DNA of 19,468 nt from NCBI GenBank assembly GCA_009774145.1, contig VSND01000078.1, positions 1-19,468 on the forward strand, written 5' to 3'. The stretch is from Lachnospiraceae bacterium (GTDB lineage Bacteria; Bacillota; Clostridia; Lachnospirales; Lachnospiraceae). The notes beneath the pieces were generated by a model that made no database searches, was not told where the DNA came from, and saw only the letters and a list, made by a program, of their open reading frames with translations. Position 1 is the stretch's first letter; each line of letters opens with the position of its first letter. Of this stretch, positions 6,640 to 12,836 are shown piece after piece. Position numbers and translations under genes: made by a program.

Positions 6640-8623
6640 GTTTATGAAAGTATTATTCTCGCTGTCTGTTTCCGGCACACTGTTATTACTTCTCATTTCA
6701 GGTTTGAAGCCGTTATATAAAACCAGATTTAGTAAACGTTGGCAATATTATATCTGGATAATTGTTGCGCTGCGGTTTCTGCTTCCTTTTACTCCCGATA
6801 CCTCGATTGCCGGAAGTTTGTTTGAAAAGTCCGACACGGCAGTGATAACAAATGAAATCCCTGCAAATCCCGATGGACCAGTTTGGGTAAATACGAATCA
6901 CAATGAAACAGAACCGATACAAACAAGCCGGGATATAACCGCTGTTGCCATGCGTGAGCCATTTAAGATATATGTCTGCCTGTTTTTTCTCTGGTCAACA
7001 TTGGCACTGGTTCTGTTTGTCCGCAAGATAACGATTTATCAAAGTTTTATTCAGTACATCAAAGCGGGTAATGCGGAGGTGTCGGATATTAAACTTTTAA
7101 ATCTGTTGTCTGACTGTGAAGAAAAACTGAATATCAAAACAAGAGTGGAATTGTCTTATAATCCGCTGATCGCTTCACCTGTGATGATTGGCTTCTTTCG
7201 TCCAGGAATTGTTTTACCTGTCGGCGATATGGAAGATAAAGAGTTGTTCTATATCTTTGTGCATGAACTGATTCATTACAAACAAAGAGATATGTTTTAC
7301 AAATGGCTGATACAGATTGTTGTATGCGCTCATTGGTTCAATCCTTTTGTATATCTGTTGGAAAAAGAGGTGAATCAATCTTGTGAATTGTCGTGTGACG
7401 AAAAAATCATATCCGTACTTGATGATAAAGCGAAACGTGAGTATGGGGACACGCTGATTTCTTTTATGAGGTCAAAGAATCTCTACAAAAGTTCTTTGGC
7501 TTCCGTCACTTTAACGGAGGGAGCAGAACAATTAAAAGAAAGGTTGAATGCGATTATGAATTTTAAGAAAAAAACCAGATGGGGGATTTTTATATCCTTG
7601 CTTCTTACCGTTATGCTTGTTTGTGGATTTACCGTTTCGGGAGCATATGTAGCTGACAGGCATAATCAGACAAAGCCTAATGTCAAAACGGACACCATTT
7701 CTTTGCGTACAAATTCGGCTGAAATTATCGGTTTTACACAAGGCGAACAGACAACAACCAAGGAGGTTGCAATTCGTATCACAGAAGATGATGTTAAAAT
7801 TCAGTTAAATGCAGCCGTTGATGGAGACAGCCATAGATCGCTTGAAGTAATCGACCCAAATGGCGAAGTGGTACGAACATATACCTTTGCGCAAGACGGG
7901 TTTCTATCAGGAAATGAAGAATATTTTTATGGGGATGAAATGATTATGGTGACAGATGTTGTGTATCCCGGCACCTGGTATGTACGGTTAAGCACAAATC
8001 AAACGCCGGCTGAAAAAACATCTGTAACCGCAAAGCTGATTGACCCATTTGTATGGGAATTTTCATCTGATACGGATATTTCCTCTGTTGAAAATGAGGA
8101 GGAACAAATTGCCGATGATTCTCCATTGTCTGCTCAGACGTATGATTATTACAGAACTTACGAGCAAACGAAAGCGGATATTCAAAATGGCTATATCGTT
8201 AATACAGGTGTTTCCTTTTCTGAACGGGTTATGCCCATAGTAACAAGTGGAGGAGGAACCAGCTTTTATGTGAACCATGATAATAGTATAAATATTTCAA
8301 TTACTCTGAAAAATCTTATAGATGGAACTGGACATCAATACTGGAAGCCTGTTACCGATATATCCTTCGTAAGTTTTGAAGTATATGACCCGTCGGGCAA
8401 AGTTGCCTATTCTTTTTATAAAGAGGGAGCAGAGATACAGGATACGGTTAACATAGATACAGAATTAGCCGTATGTCCAGGAGAATGGCAGTACAAAATC
8501 AATTTTGCATATACGACCAATGGAACCGACCCGTCAGATATGAGATTTGCATTAAAATACAAAACCATATATGAAGATGATATTCAGTGGCTTGTCGATA
8601 ACAAACTTAATAGAGGTTATTAA
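6632..8623 (+). CDS. M56-family (BlaR1/MecR1-like) membrane metalloprotease sensor with a novel extracytoplasmic region
   Basis: A 663-residue integral membrane protein. Hydrophobic segments are near residues 7-23, 38-52, 112-130, 222-236 and 320-342. The gluzincin protease motif HELIH (H211, E212, H215) and the downstream ELSCDE block (E252 as probable third zinc ligand) identify peptidase family M56. After the last membrane segment, where BlaR1 has a penicillin-binding sensor domain, there is instead about 310 residues with two beta-rich units. Each unit has a DPxG motif (D408-G411; D586-G589) followed by PGxW (446-449; 616-619). No SxxK/penicillin-binding motif is evident. By analogy it senses an extracellular signal and relieves repression by the adjacent BlaI protein. 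The ligand is unknown and is probably not a beta-lactam. Confidence 0.9.
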   Translation: MNEFMKVLFSLSVSGTLLLLLISGLKPLYKTRFSKRWQYYIWIIVALRFLLPFTPDTSIAGSLFEKSDTAVITNEIPANPDGPVWVNTNHNETEPIQTSRDITAVAMREPFKIYVCLFFLWSTLALVLFVRKITIYQSFIQYIKAGNAEVSDIKLLNLLSDCEEKLNIKTRVELSYNPLIASPVMIGFFRPGIVLPVGDMEDKELFYIFVHELIHYKQRDMFYKWLIQIVVCAHWFNPFVYLLEKEVNQSCELSCDEKIISVLDDKAKREYGDTLISFMRSKNLYKSSLASVTLTEGAEQLKERLNAIMNFKKKTRWGIFISLLLTVMLVCGFTVSGAYVADRHNQTKPNVKTDTISLRTNSAEIIGFTQGEQTTTKEVAIRITEDDVKIQLNAAVDGDSHRSLEVIDPNGEVVRTYTFAQDGFLSGNEEYFYGDEMIMVTDVVYPGTWYVRLSTNQTPAEKTSVTAKLIDPFVWEFSSDTDISSVENEEEQIADDSPLSAQTYDYYRTYEQTKADIQNGYIVNTGVSFSERVMPIVTSGGGTSFYVNHDNSINISITLKNLIDGTGHQYWKPVTDISFVSFEVYDPSGKVAYSFYKEGAEIQDTVNIDTELAVCPGEWQYKINFAYTTNGTDPSDMRFALKYKTIYEDDIQWLVDNKLNRGY

Positions 8624-8682
8624 AGATAATAGTTGCAATCATCAATCGCACTGCCCTATGCGGGAGAAAGTGGGAATCATTT

Positions 8683-8934
8683 ATGCTCTGTACGGAAGCA
8701 TACAAAGAACACATCACGTATACATTCAATGGCTTTTGCAAGACCGTCATACGCTATGCAGCACTCAGCGCATGGCGTGGCAGGAGCAGACGGCGGCAGA
8801 GAGAAGTATCCATTGAATACCTCACAGAAGAAAAAATTTACCCTTCAGGCACAACAGACAAATATTTTGAAGCACCCCATGAAGAATACCCTATAACAAT
8901 CTGCGGTCAGACAGTTATCCTCACCAATGGGGAG
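8683..8934 (+). pseudogene. 3'-truncated transposon-type sigma-70 family sigma factor
   Basis: The first 84 codons, from ATG at 8683, match the start of the small sigma-70-like proteins of Firmicutes conjugative elements: YTFNGFCKTVIRYAALSA, then VSIEYLTEEKIY, and ICGQTVILTNGE near the end. In intact members this is followed by a sigma-4-like helix-turn-helix of about 50-60 residues. Here similarity stops at about 8934 and the frame runs on as unrelated sequence to a stop at 8991. The GGGA-containing upstream region is kept, so the 5' end looks original. Without its DNA-binding domain it should be inactive. Confidence 0.65.
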
Positions 8935-8953
8935 CCTGCCGGAAAGAATGACA

Positions 8954-9100
8954 TTAAAAATCATTCATCCCAGGTAATGCCCTTACGGTAACAATCCTTC
9001 TTTTCCCTTTTTCCCAGGGAGTTACAGCTTCTTTTCGAAATTCACGAAGGGCCCTGAGTTCTTCTTCCATGGGCCGATACGCCGTATGAACCGGCTGCAT
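8954..9100 (-). CDS. possible small protein or C-terminal gene relic (48 residues)
   Basis: The minus-strand frame ending with TAA at 8954 encodes 48 residues from an ATG at 9100, starting MQPVHTAYRPMEEELRALRE. It is a charged, helical sequence with backbone-like codon use, and the frame remains open upstream to about 9147 without a better start. Only a weak ribosome binding site (AGAGAAAC) is present. It lies downstream of the ADP-ribosylglycohydrolase gene on the same strand and next to the right edge of the mobile-element remnant. It may be the tail of a disrupted gene. I do not recognise it. Confidence 0.3.
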   Translation of the reverse strand: MQPVHTAYRPMEEELRALREFRKEAVTPWEKGKRRIVTVRALPGMNDF

Positions 9101-9170
9101 CCGTTTCTCTGCTTCTTTTCTGCCCTGTGTACATTCGGAGTTTCAAACCCTGCTGTTTCCGGGCTGTTTT

Positions 9171-10142
9171 TTAAGATCTCTCCAGACAGCGTTTCAGCAG
9201 CGCCTCCGCCTTCTCCCGCTCCCGCAGCATGGACATCCACCGGTCCGGAATTCCCTGTACCCCATAGCGTATTCCCAGGAGTCCGCCCGCAACGCAGGCG
9301 GTCGTGTCCGTGTCATTTCCAAGCAGAACTGCCCGCTTTACCCCGTCCTCGTAGTCGGACGCCTGCAGGAGGATCATAAAGGCGCTGCGAAGGCAGTCCA
9401 CCACGTAACCGGTCCCGGTCCCCTCCCAGGGCTGGTCCGGCCGGATGGCCCACTCCAGCTCCTGTTCATATTCCGGCAGATCCCGATAGATCCTCCGCAG
9501 AGCGACAAGCCCCGCTTCGATGGCCTCATGGGCCTCCAGCCCTTCCACCAGTTCCTGCGCCGCAAGACAATACAACGCACAGCACACCTGATTGCACACA
9601 TGTCCGTGGGTAATCAGACACTGCCGATGGGCGTCCTCCACCAGTTCTTTTGTCCGCTGCTCCTTATCCGGACTTCCATGTATGCTGTGCCACAGCACCA
9701 GCGGCAGTACCCTCATCAGCGCGCCGTTTCCCTTGCCGTCGGGATTCAGCATCCCGCACTCCTCCGGAAGCAGCCCGTTCTTATATCCGCGCAGCGCGTA
9801 AGCCGTCTGGATCCCCACGTCAAATACTTCTCCGCCCACGGCCCACACGCCGTCCTCATACCAGGAGAGCACCCTGTCTGAGAAATCCTCCAGGCAAAAA
9901 CCATTCTGATCCAGAAGACTCTGGAACAGACACAGCGCCTGCGCTCCGTCGTCCGACCAGGTGCCAGCCGCCACATTTTCATAAGTTTTACGAAAACCCG
10001 CCGGCGGAATCATCTCAATTTCATCACAGGGCGGCAGTTTCTCTGCCTCATAAAATTCATAGGGGACCCCCAGCGCGTCTCCGATCAGGAGACCGTAGAG
10101 GCCTCCCGCGATCCTGTCCTGCTTTGTTATTTTTTTAACCAT
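9171..10142 (-). CDS. ADP-ribosylglycohydrolase family protein
   Basis: A 323-residue cytoplasmic protein of the DraG/ARH fold. Near the N-terminus is GLLIGDALGVPYEF (residues 17-30), followed by the metal-binding motif TWSDD (61-65). Near the C-terminus is GNDTDT (275-280), whose aspartates complete the dinuclear magnesium site. The family removes ADP-ribose from proteins or small molecules, or hydrolyses related N-glycosidic bonds; the substrate here is unknown. The ATG at 10142 has AAAGGAAA about 10 nt upstream. It is preceded by a 14-codon ORF with a much stronger ribosome binding site that ends 1 nt before the ATG, so its translation may be coupled. It is downstream of, and in the same direction as, a winged-helix regulator gene, which may control it. 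Confidence 0.92.
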   Translation of the reverse strand: MVKKITKQDRIAGGLYGLLIGDALGVPYEFYEAEKLPPCDEIEMIPPAGFRKTYENVAAGTWSDDGAQALCLFQSLLDQNGFCLEDFSDRVLSWYEDGVWAVGGEVFDVGIQTAYALRGYKNGLLPEECGMLNPDGKGNGALMRVLPLVLWHSIHGSPDKEQRTKELVEDAHRQCLITHGHVCNQVCCALYCLAAQELVEGLEAHEAIEAGLVALRRIYRDLPEYEQELEWAIRPDQPWEGTGTGYVVDCLRSAFMILLQASDYEDGVKRAVLLGNDTDTTACVAGGLLGIRYGVQGIPDRWMSMLREREKAEALLKRCLERS

Positions 10143-10143
10143 C

Positions 10144-10188
10144 TTATATTTTTCCTTTTGTCATTTCCGGCTTTTTTCTCATTCCCAT
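10144..10188 (-). CDS. 14-residue leader ORF upstream of the ADP-ribosylglycohydrolase
   Basis: The minus strand reads a strong GGGGAGGAG, then ATG at 10188 and a 14-codon frame (MGMRKKPEMTKGKI) ending with TAA at 10144-10146. One base later comes the ATG of the ADP-ribosylglycohydrolase. The ribosome binding site is stronger than that of the main gene. The arrangement fits a leader peptide whose translation delivers ribosomes to the main start. It could also be chance, or a start region left by a past frameshift. Confidence 0.4.
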   Translation of the reverse strand: MGMRKKPEMTKGKI

Positions 10189-10206
10189 AAATCTCCTCCC
10201 CAATCA

Positions 10207-10833
10207 TCATCCATCTGCTGCTTCCCCACGAACGCCTGCCGCTGACCGGCATAAAATCCGCGCCTGCCATGTTCCGTCCAGATAATCCTGGTCAATCACA
10301 TCCGGCGCTTCCATCCATCCCAGATGAAAATTATCTAGTCTGAAATAATGATCCTGATGGTCATAAGACACATCGTACCCAATATTTCGAAGCACTTCAA
10401 AATCTCTCTGTCTCGTCTGCTCCGACAAACCTGGAAACATCTGATTGTAAGAATCTTTCGCGGTCAGATATTCCTGAATCTCTCCATCCTCCTCCCTGTC
10501 CTTTTTTTCCCACAGCGGAATATCCTCATTATCCAGTTCGCTCATCAGCCTTCCGAGACGATTCAGCCTCTTCAGGTGAGCCATCCTGCGCGGCTTCGCC
10601 TGCCGGCTGAACTCTGGTATCTCCTTTTCCTTTATGTAACCGTTCCCTTTTCTGGAATATTTCACACAGACCAGGCCTGCGTCCTTCAGGTCCTTCAGAT
10701 CTCTCTGGATCATCCGTTTGTTACTGTCCGGAAACACTTCTTCTATGACTTCAAAACCTGTGATCGCATAGCCGCACACCAGCTCATACAGCCGAAGCCG
10801 CCTCTCGATCCTGGGCATTTTTTCTTCCATCAT
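10207..10833 (-). CDS. DeoR/WYL-like transcriptional regulator with two winged-helix segments
   Basis: A 208-residue DNA-binding protein. The N-terminal 70 residues form a winged helix with a DeoR-like recognition segment, RMIQRDLKDLKDAGLV, and a wing ending in GNGYIKEKEI. A second, similar segment, SEQTRQRDFEVLRNIGYDV, lies around residues 145-165, so the protein may contain two winged helices in tandem. There is no WYL domain of usual length. The start at 10833 is chosen because GGAAGGAG lies about 8 nt upstream; the in-frame ATG at 10872 has a poorer site. It lies 64 bp upstream of the ADP-ribosylglycohydrolase and could be its operon-mate and regulator. Its upstream region shares sequence with that of the broken regulator at 12197-12547. 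Confidence 0.75.
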   Translation of the reverse strand: MMEEKMPRIERRLRLYELVCGYAITGFEVIEEVFPDSNKRMIQRDLKDLKDAGLVCVKYSRKGNGYIKEKEIPEFSRQAKPRRMAHLKRLNRLGRLMSELDNEDIPLWEKKDREEDGEIQEYLTAKDSYNQMFPGLSEQTRQRDFEVLRNIGYDVSYDHQDHYFRLDNFHLGWMEAPDVIDQDYLDGTWQARILCRSAAGVRGEAADG

Positions 10834-10983
10834 TCTGCACGCTCCTTCCCATGTTTTTCTGATGGTCTCCATGTGGCCCTTATTCTGTTTTCAAGGTACA
10901 GAAAATTCTTATAGACAGAGTATAACACAGTTCCCTGATTTCCGGCGACTGACGTTATGTCGGGCCAAAATTTCACCGCAGAC

Positions 10984-11000
10984 TGACGGCATGCCCGTCA
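10984..11000. promoter_or_regulatory. dyad TGACGG-N5-CCGTCA upstream of the regulator gene
   Basis: A perfect 6-bp inverted repeat with 5-bp centre lies about 150 bp before the regulator start at 10833. A near copy (TGACGG-N5-CTGTCA) stands at 12663-12679, about 116 bp before the broken regulator at 12547. Between dyad and gene both loci also share a GGAAATCAGGGA-like stretch next to ACTGTG. It is a candidate operator. Confidence 0.4.
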
Positions 11001-11005
11001 TACTG

Positions 11006-11038
11006 AAAAAAAGCAGGAGATCTGTTCGGATTTCCTGC
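11006..11038 (-). terminator. rho-independent terminator of the 79-residue ORF
   Basis: Read on the minus strand, GCAGGAAATC (11038-11029), a 6-base loop and GATCTCCTGC (11022-11013) form a 9-pair stem with one mismatch, followed by seven T (11012-11006). It lies 62 bp downstream of the stop at 11100, supporting the minus-strand ORF there as a transcribed gene. Confidence 0.7.
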
Positions 11039-11046
11039 CCGGGTGT

Positions 11047-11064
11047 GTTACCGGTAGCGGTAAC
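11047..11064. repeat. perfect palindromic dyad GTTACCG-GTAG-CGGTAAC
   Basis: Seven-base arms are separated by GTAG, between the stop at 11100 and the terminator at 11006-11038. It would form a second 3'-UTR hairpin on the minus-strand transcript. A binding site is equally possible. Confidence 0.4.
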
Positions 11065-11099
11065 GTATTTCGTTTTTATGTGGCTGCAAACTGGAATTG

Positions 11100-11339
11100 T
11101 TAATATTCTCCGTTGTATTCCGCATAAGAAGATACGGTAACAAAATCAATATGGTATGGAAAGCAAATACCTCTGCAAGGGGGAAAACTGTTTTCCAGAA
11201 AAGTTATAATATCATCCATCATCAGCCAACACCCTTTCCCTTCATCCCAAAGCAGCAGCACGCCTTCAATATCCGCCTCCCACTCTGCGCCAACGAGTAC
11301 ACCGGTGATTTCTGTCGGCCACTTCAGCCAGTAAGTCAA
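11100..11339 (-). CDS. small unrecognised protein (79 residues, TTG start)
   Basis: The frame starts at a TTG (11337-11339) with GGAG about 10 nt upstream and encodes 79 residues: an aromatic, acidic protein (WLKWPTEITGVLVGAEWEAD near the start). The later part is PYHIDFVTVSSYAEYNGEY, which faintly recalls the DFxxVSSY strand of hypoxanthine phosphoribosyltransferases. That resemblance is in the wrong context and I do not rely on it. No membrane segment or signal peptide is visible. A good terminator follows at 11006-11038, which is the main reason to believe the gene is real. It could also be the 3' end of a gene cut off by the AT-rich PIN island that begins just to its right. Confidence 0.4.
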   Translation of the reverse strand: MTYWLKWPTEITGVLVGAEWEADIEGVLLLWDEGKGCWLMMDDIITFLENSFPPCRGICFPYHIDFVTVSSYAEYNGEY

Positions 11340-11354
11340 AATTTCAATTCTCCA

Positions 11355-11383
11355 TTGTTTTTATATGCGTTTTTTTGTATAAT
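11355..11383 (+). promoter_or_regulatory. sigma-A promoter of the PIN-domain operon
   Basis: TTGTTT (11355-11360), a 17-bp spacer and a perfect TATAAT (11378-11383) lie 35 bp before the start codon at 11418. Confidence 0.65.
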
Positions 11384-11417
11384 CTAATTATGAAAATGCT
11401 TGTTGGAGGTGGCAGAT

Positions 11418-11894
11418 ATGGGAAAATTAAGAGTTTACCTGGATACCTCAGTGATCAGTCATTTACTTCAGGAGGATGTGCCTGAAAAAATGGCTGATAC
11501 CAGACAATTATGGGAAATGTTTCGCAATGGAAAGTATGATGTATATCTTTCTACTGTAACGCTTGAAGAACTAAAAGGATGTTCAGAACCAAAACAAAGC
11601 GAATTATTCGATTATTTAGGACTTATTGATTATACTTTGGTTCAAATTGATGATAATGTTGCAGATATTTCACAGCAGATTATTGAAATGGGAATACTGA
11701 CAAAGAAAAGCTATGATGATTGCCAGCATATCGGAGCTGCTATTGTTAGTGAATGTGATTGCATTATATCATGGAATTTTAAGCATATTGTAAATATTAA
11801 AACAATACGGGGAGTACGGGCAATTACTAACCTGAAAGGCCATAAACCAATTGAGATTCTAAACCCATCTGTGTTATTAGAAAGTGAGGAATGA
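11418..11894 (+). CDS. PIN-domain ribonuclease, VapC-like toxin
   Basis: A 158-residue single PIN domain. Conserved acidic positions are D9 in VYLDTSVIS, E50/E51 in STVTLEELKG, D100/D101 in SYDDCQHIGAA and D114 in ECDCIISWN; WNFKHI follows, a signature of this PIN subfamily. PIN toxins cleave RNA using magnesium held by such acidic residues; the target here is unknown. The start at 11418 is chosen because GGAGG (11405-11409) lies 8 nt upstream. Its TGA overlaps the ATG of the next gene (ATGA), so the two are translationally coupled. The order (nuclease first, small partner second) is reversed relative to vapBC. AT-rich codon use sets the pair apart from its neighbours. Confidence 0.85.
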   Translation: MGKLRVYLDTSVISHLLQEDVPEKMADTRQLWEMFRNGKYDVYLSTVTLEELKGCSEPKQSELFDYLGLIDYTLVQIDDNVADISQQIIEMGILTKKSYDDCQHIGAAIVSECDCIISWNFKHIVNIKTIRGVRAITNLKGHKPIEILNPSVLLESEE

Positions 11895-12070
11895 TTATGA
11901 GCAGACCTGTTTTAAGTCCTAATTTTACCATTGAAGACATTCACAAATTGAGAGAATATAACTACTATCAGACGAAAGATATGAGCCGGCAGGAACGCAT
12001 GGACTATTATAATACTCGTGGTATGGAAGTTCACAAAGAGATACAAGCCAGAAAATTACAAAAAATATGA
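11891..12070 (+). CDS. small partner of the PIN protein, putative antitoxin (59 residues)
   Basis: The frame starts at ATG 11891, overlapping the PIN gene's stop by 4 nt, and ends with TGA at 12068-12070. The protein begins MIMSRPVLSPNFTIEDIHKL and continues as charged, helical sequence (DMSRQERMDYYNTRG, then HKEIQARKLQ). Its NPxFTIEDIHxLRE-type start resembles the small proteins found next to PIN-domain genes in many Firmicutes. By position and coupling it is the likely antitoxin. It has no recognisable ribbon-helix-helix or AbrB DNA-binding domain, so autoregulation is not evident. Confidence 0.75.
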   Translation: MIMSRPVLSPNFTIEDIHKLREYNYYQTKDMSRQERMDYYNTRGMEVHKEIQARKLQKI

Positions 12071-12107
12071 ATCATGTAATTGAAAATAACGAGGAAGGTA
12101 GGTTCTA

Positions 12108-12239
12108 ATGATTGATTTTGATCCCCAGTGTAATTCACCAATCGCTGTTCTTGGAAGTGAGGAATTTAAGCAATCGTTGCCAACTGTAACTCAACCCTAT
12201 GGCACTACTATAAGGGCGTACCTGCAAAAATTTTTATAA
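12108..12239 (+). CDS. short ORF downstream of the PIN pair (43 residues)
   Basis: ATG at 12108 has GGAAGG about 9 nt upstream and opens a 43-codon frame starting MIDFDPQCNSPIAVLGSEEF and ending QKFL. It continues the AT-rich composition and direction of the PIN operon, 37 nt after the antitoxin-like gene. I do not recognise it. It may be a third small cistron, or the head of a gene cut off where GC-rich backbone resumes near 12240. It overlaps the decayed tail of the minus-strand regulator relic. Confidence 0.35.
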   Translation: MIDFDPQCNSPIAVLGSEEFKQSLPTVTQPYGTTIRAYLQKFL

Positions 12240-12547
12240 GGTATTGAGAATTCAGAAATAAATTCATGGATATATGGTATGCCGGTCATACGCCTCCACT
12301 CTTCTTCCATACCGTCATACCGGATCCGGAAATCATCTTTTTGAACCTCATATTCCGGAACCGGCAGATTCAGGATCGCCATCAGATTGCGAAGGTCCAT
12401 GCACAGTGTCTTTTCCGTGTAAATGCCGACCTTCTTCTTCATCAGTTCCAGAAGCTGCTTCTATGACAGCCTGTGGTCTGCATCGCCCTCCTTTTTCAGA
12501 ATTTCCAACAGCGTAAACGCCCTGATCATGCTGTCTGTCTGCGGCAT
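12197..12547 (-). pseudogene. winged-helix regulator gene broken by an in-frame TAG and truncated
   Basis: From ATG 12547, with AAAGGGG about 7 nt upstream, the frame reads MPQTDSMIRAFTLLEILKKE, then DADHRLS, then TAG at 12461-12463, and continues without interruption as KQLLELMKKK, VGIYTEKTLCMDLRNLMAIL. This is the helix-turn-helix start of WYL-type regulators, in which the position of the stop is commonly Gln (HRLSQKQLLELM), so one C-to-T change (CAG to TAG) explains it. After about 90 residues the similarity fades and the frame stops at 12197, so the C-terminal sensor domain is also missing. The AT-rich PIN island lies where it should have continued. Confidence 0.6.
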
Positions 12548-12570
12548 GCCGTTTTCCCCTTTCAGGTTTT

Positions 12571-12598
12571 ACTGTGAATAAGGCTGCTGTATCACAGT
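12571..12598. promoter_or_regulatory. inverted repeat ACTGTGA-N14-TCACAGT before the broken regulator
   Basis: Perfect 7-bp arms lie 24 bp upstream of the relic's start codon, a position typical of an autoregulatory operator. The right arm aligns with the ACTGTG block upstream of the intact regulator near 10930. Confidence 0.4.
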
Positions 12599-12662
12599 AT
12601 TCCTGATTCCGCCATAAGTTTCTCTGTCTGAACACCGCATTTTTATGTACAGAAAAGTATGA

Positions 12663-12679
12663 TGACGGCATACCTGTCA
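12663..12679. promoter_or_regulatory. dyad TGACGG-N5-CTGTCA, second copy
   Basis: An imperfect copy of the dyad at 10984-11000, with the same orientation relative to the downstream regulator gene and, as there, right next to the terminator of the preceding minus-strand gene. Confidence 0.35.
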
Positions 12680-12689
12680 CTTTGAACAG

Positions 12690-12717
12690 AAAAGGCGTCT
12701 CCGAAGAGATGCCTTTT
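12690..12717 (-). terminator. terminator of spoVAD with UUCG tetraloop
   Basis: On the minus strand AAAAGGCATCTC, TTCG, GAGACGCCTTTT form a 12-pair stem with one A-C mismatch closed by the very stable C(UUCG)G tetraloop, ending in four T. It lies about 120 bp after the spoVAD stop. The rest of 12548-12836 holds no convincing ORF. Confidence 0.75.
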
Positions 12718-12836
12718 CCCGGTACCAGTGAATCATACCATTCCTTCTTTCCGACCGGAAAACACACTTCCGTATCCAGTTCCTCCAGTTATCCGGCTGA
12801 CCGGGACTCACCTGACCGATACAGGAGGATATCCTG

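Larger units (their letters stand above)
5701..8940. mobile_element. degraded conjugative/mobilisable element remnant carrying a BlaI-M56 operon
   Basis: This AT-rich block is bounded on the left by a TnpV-like C-terminal fragment that begins mid-gene and on the right by the N-terminal 84 codons of a transposon-type sigma factor that stop mid-gene. Backbone gene relics abut both ends (5500-5700 and 8954-9100). Inside lie an intact repressor/sensor operon and a small minus-strand fragment. No integrase, relaxase or clear terminal repeats remain. The boundaries are estimated from where protein similarity and base composition change, so they are accurate only to within tens of bases. Confidence 0.6.

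Noticed and set aside
9022..9240. 72-codon minus-strand ORF at the end of the ADP-ribosylglycohydrolase gene
   Set aside because: Half of it overlaps the hydrolase gene in another frame, and its composition is unlike a protein. The frame ending at 8954 looks more natural.
11100..11339. Phosphoribosyltransferase assignment for the 79-residue ORF, based on DFVTVSSY
   Set aside because: The motif lies at the extreme C-terminus with no PRPP-binding loop after it, so the resemblance is probably chance.
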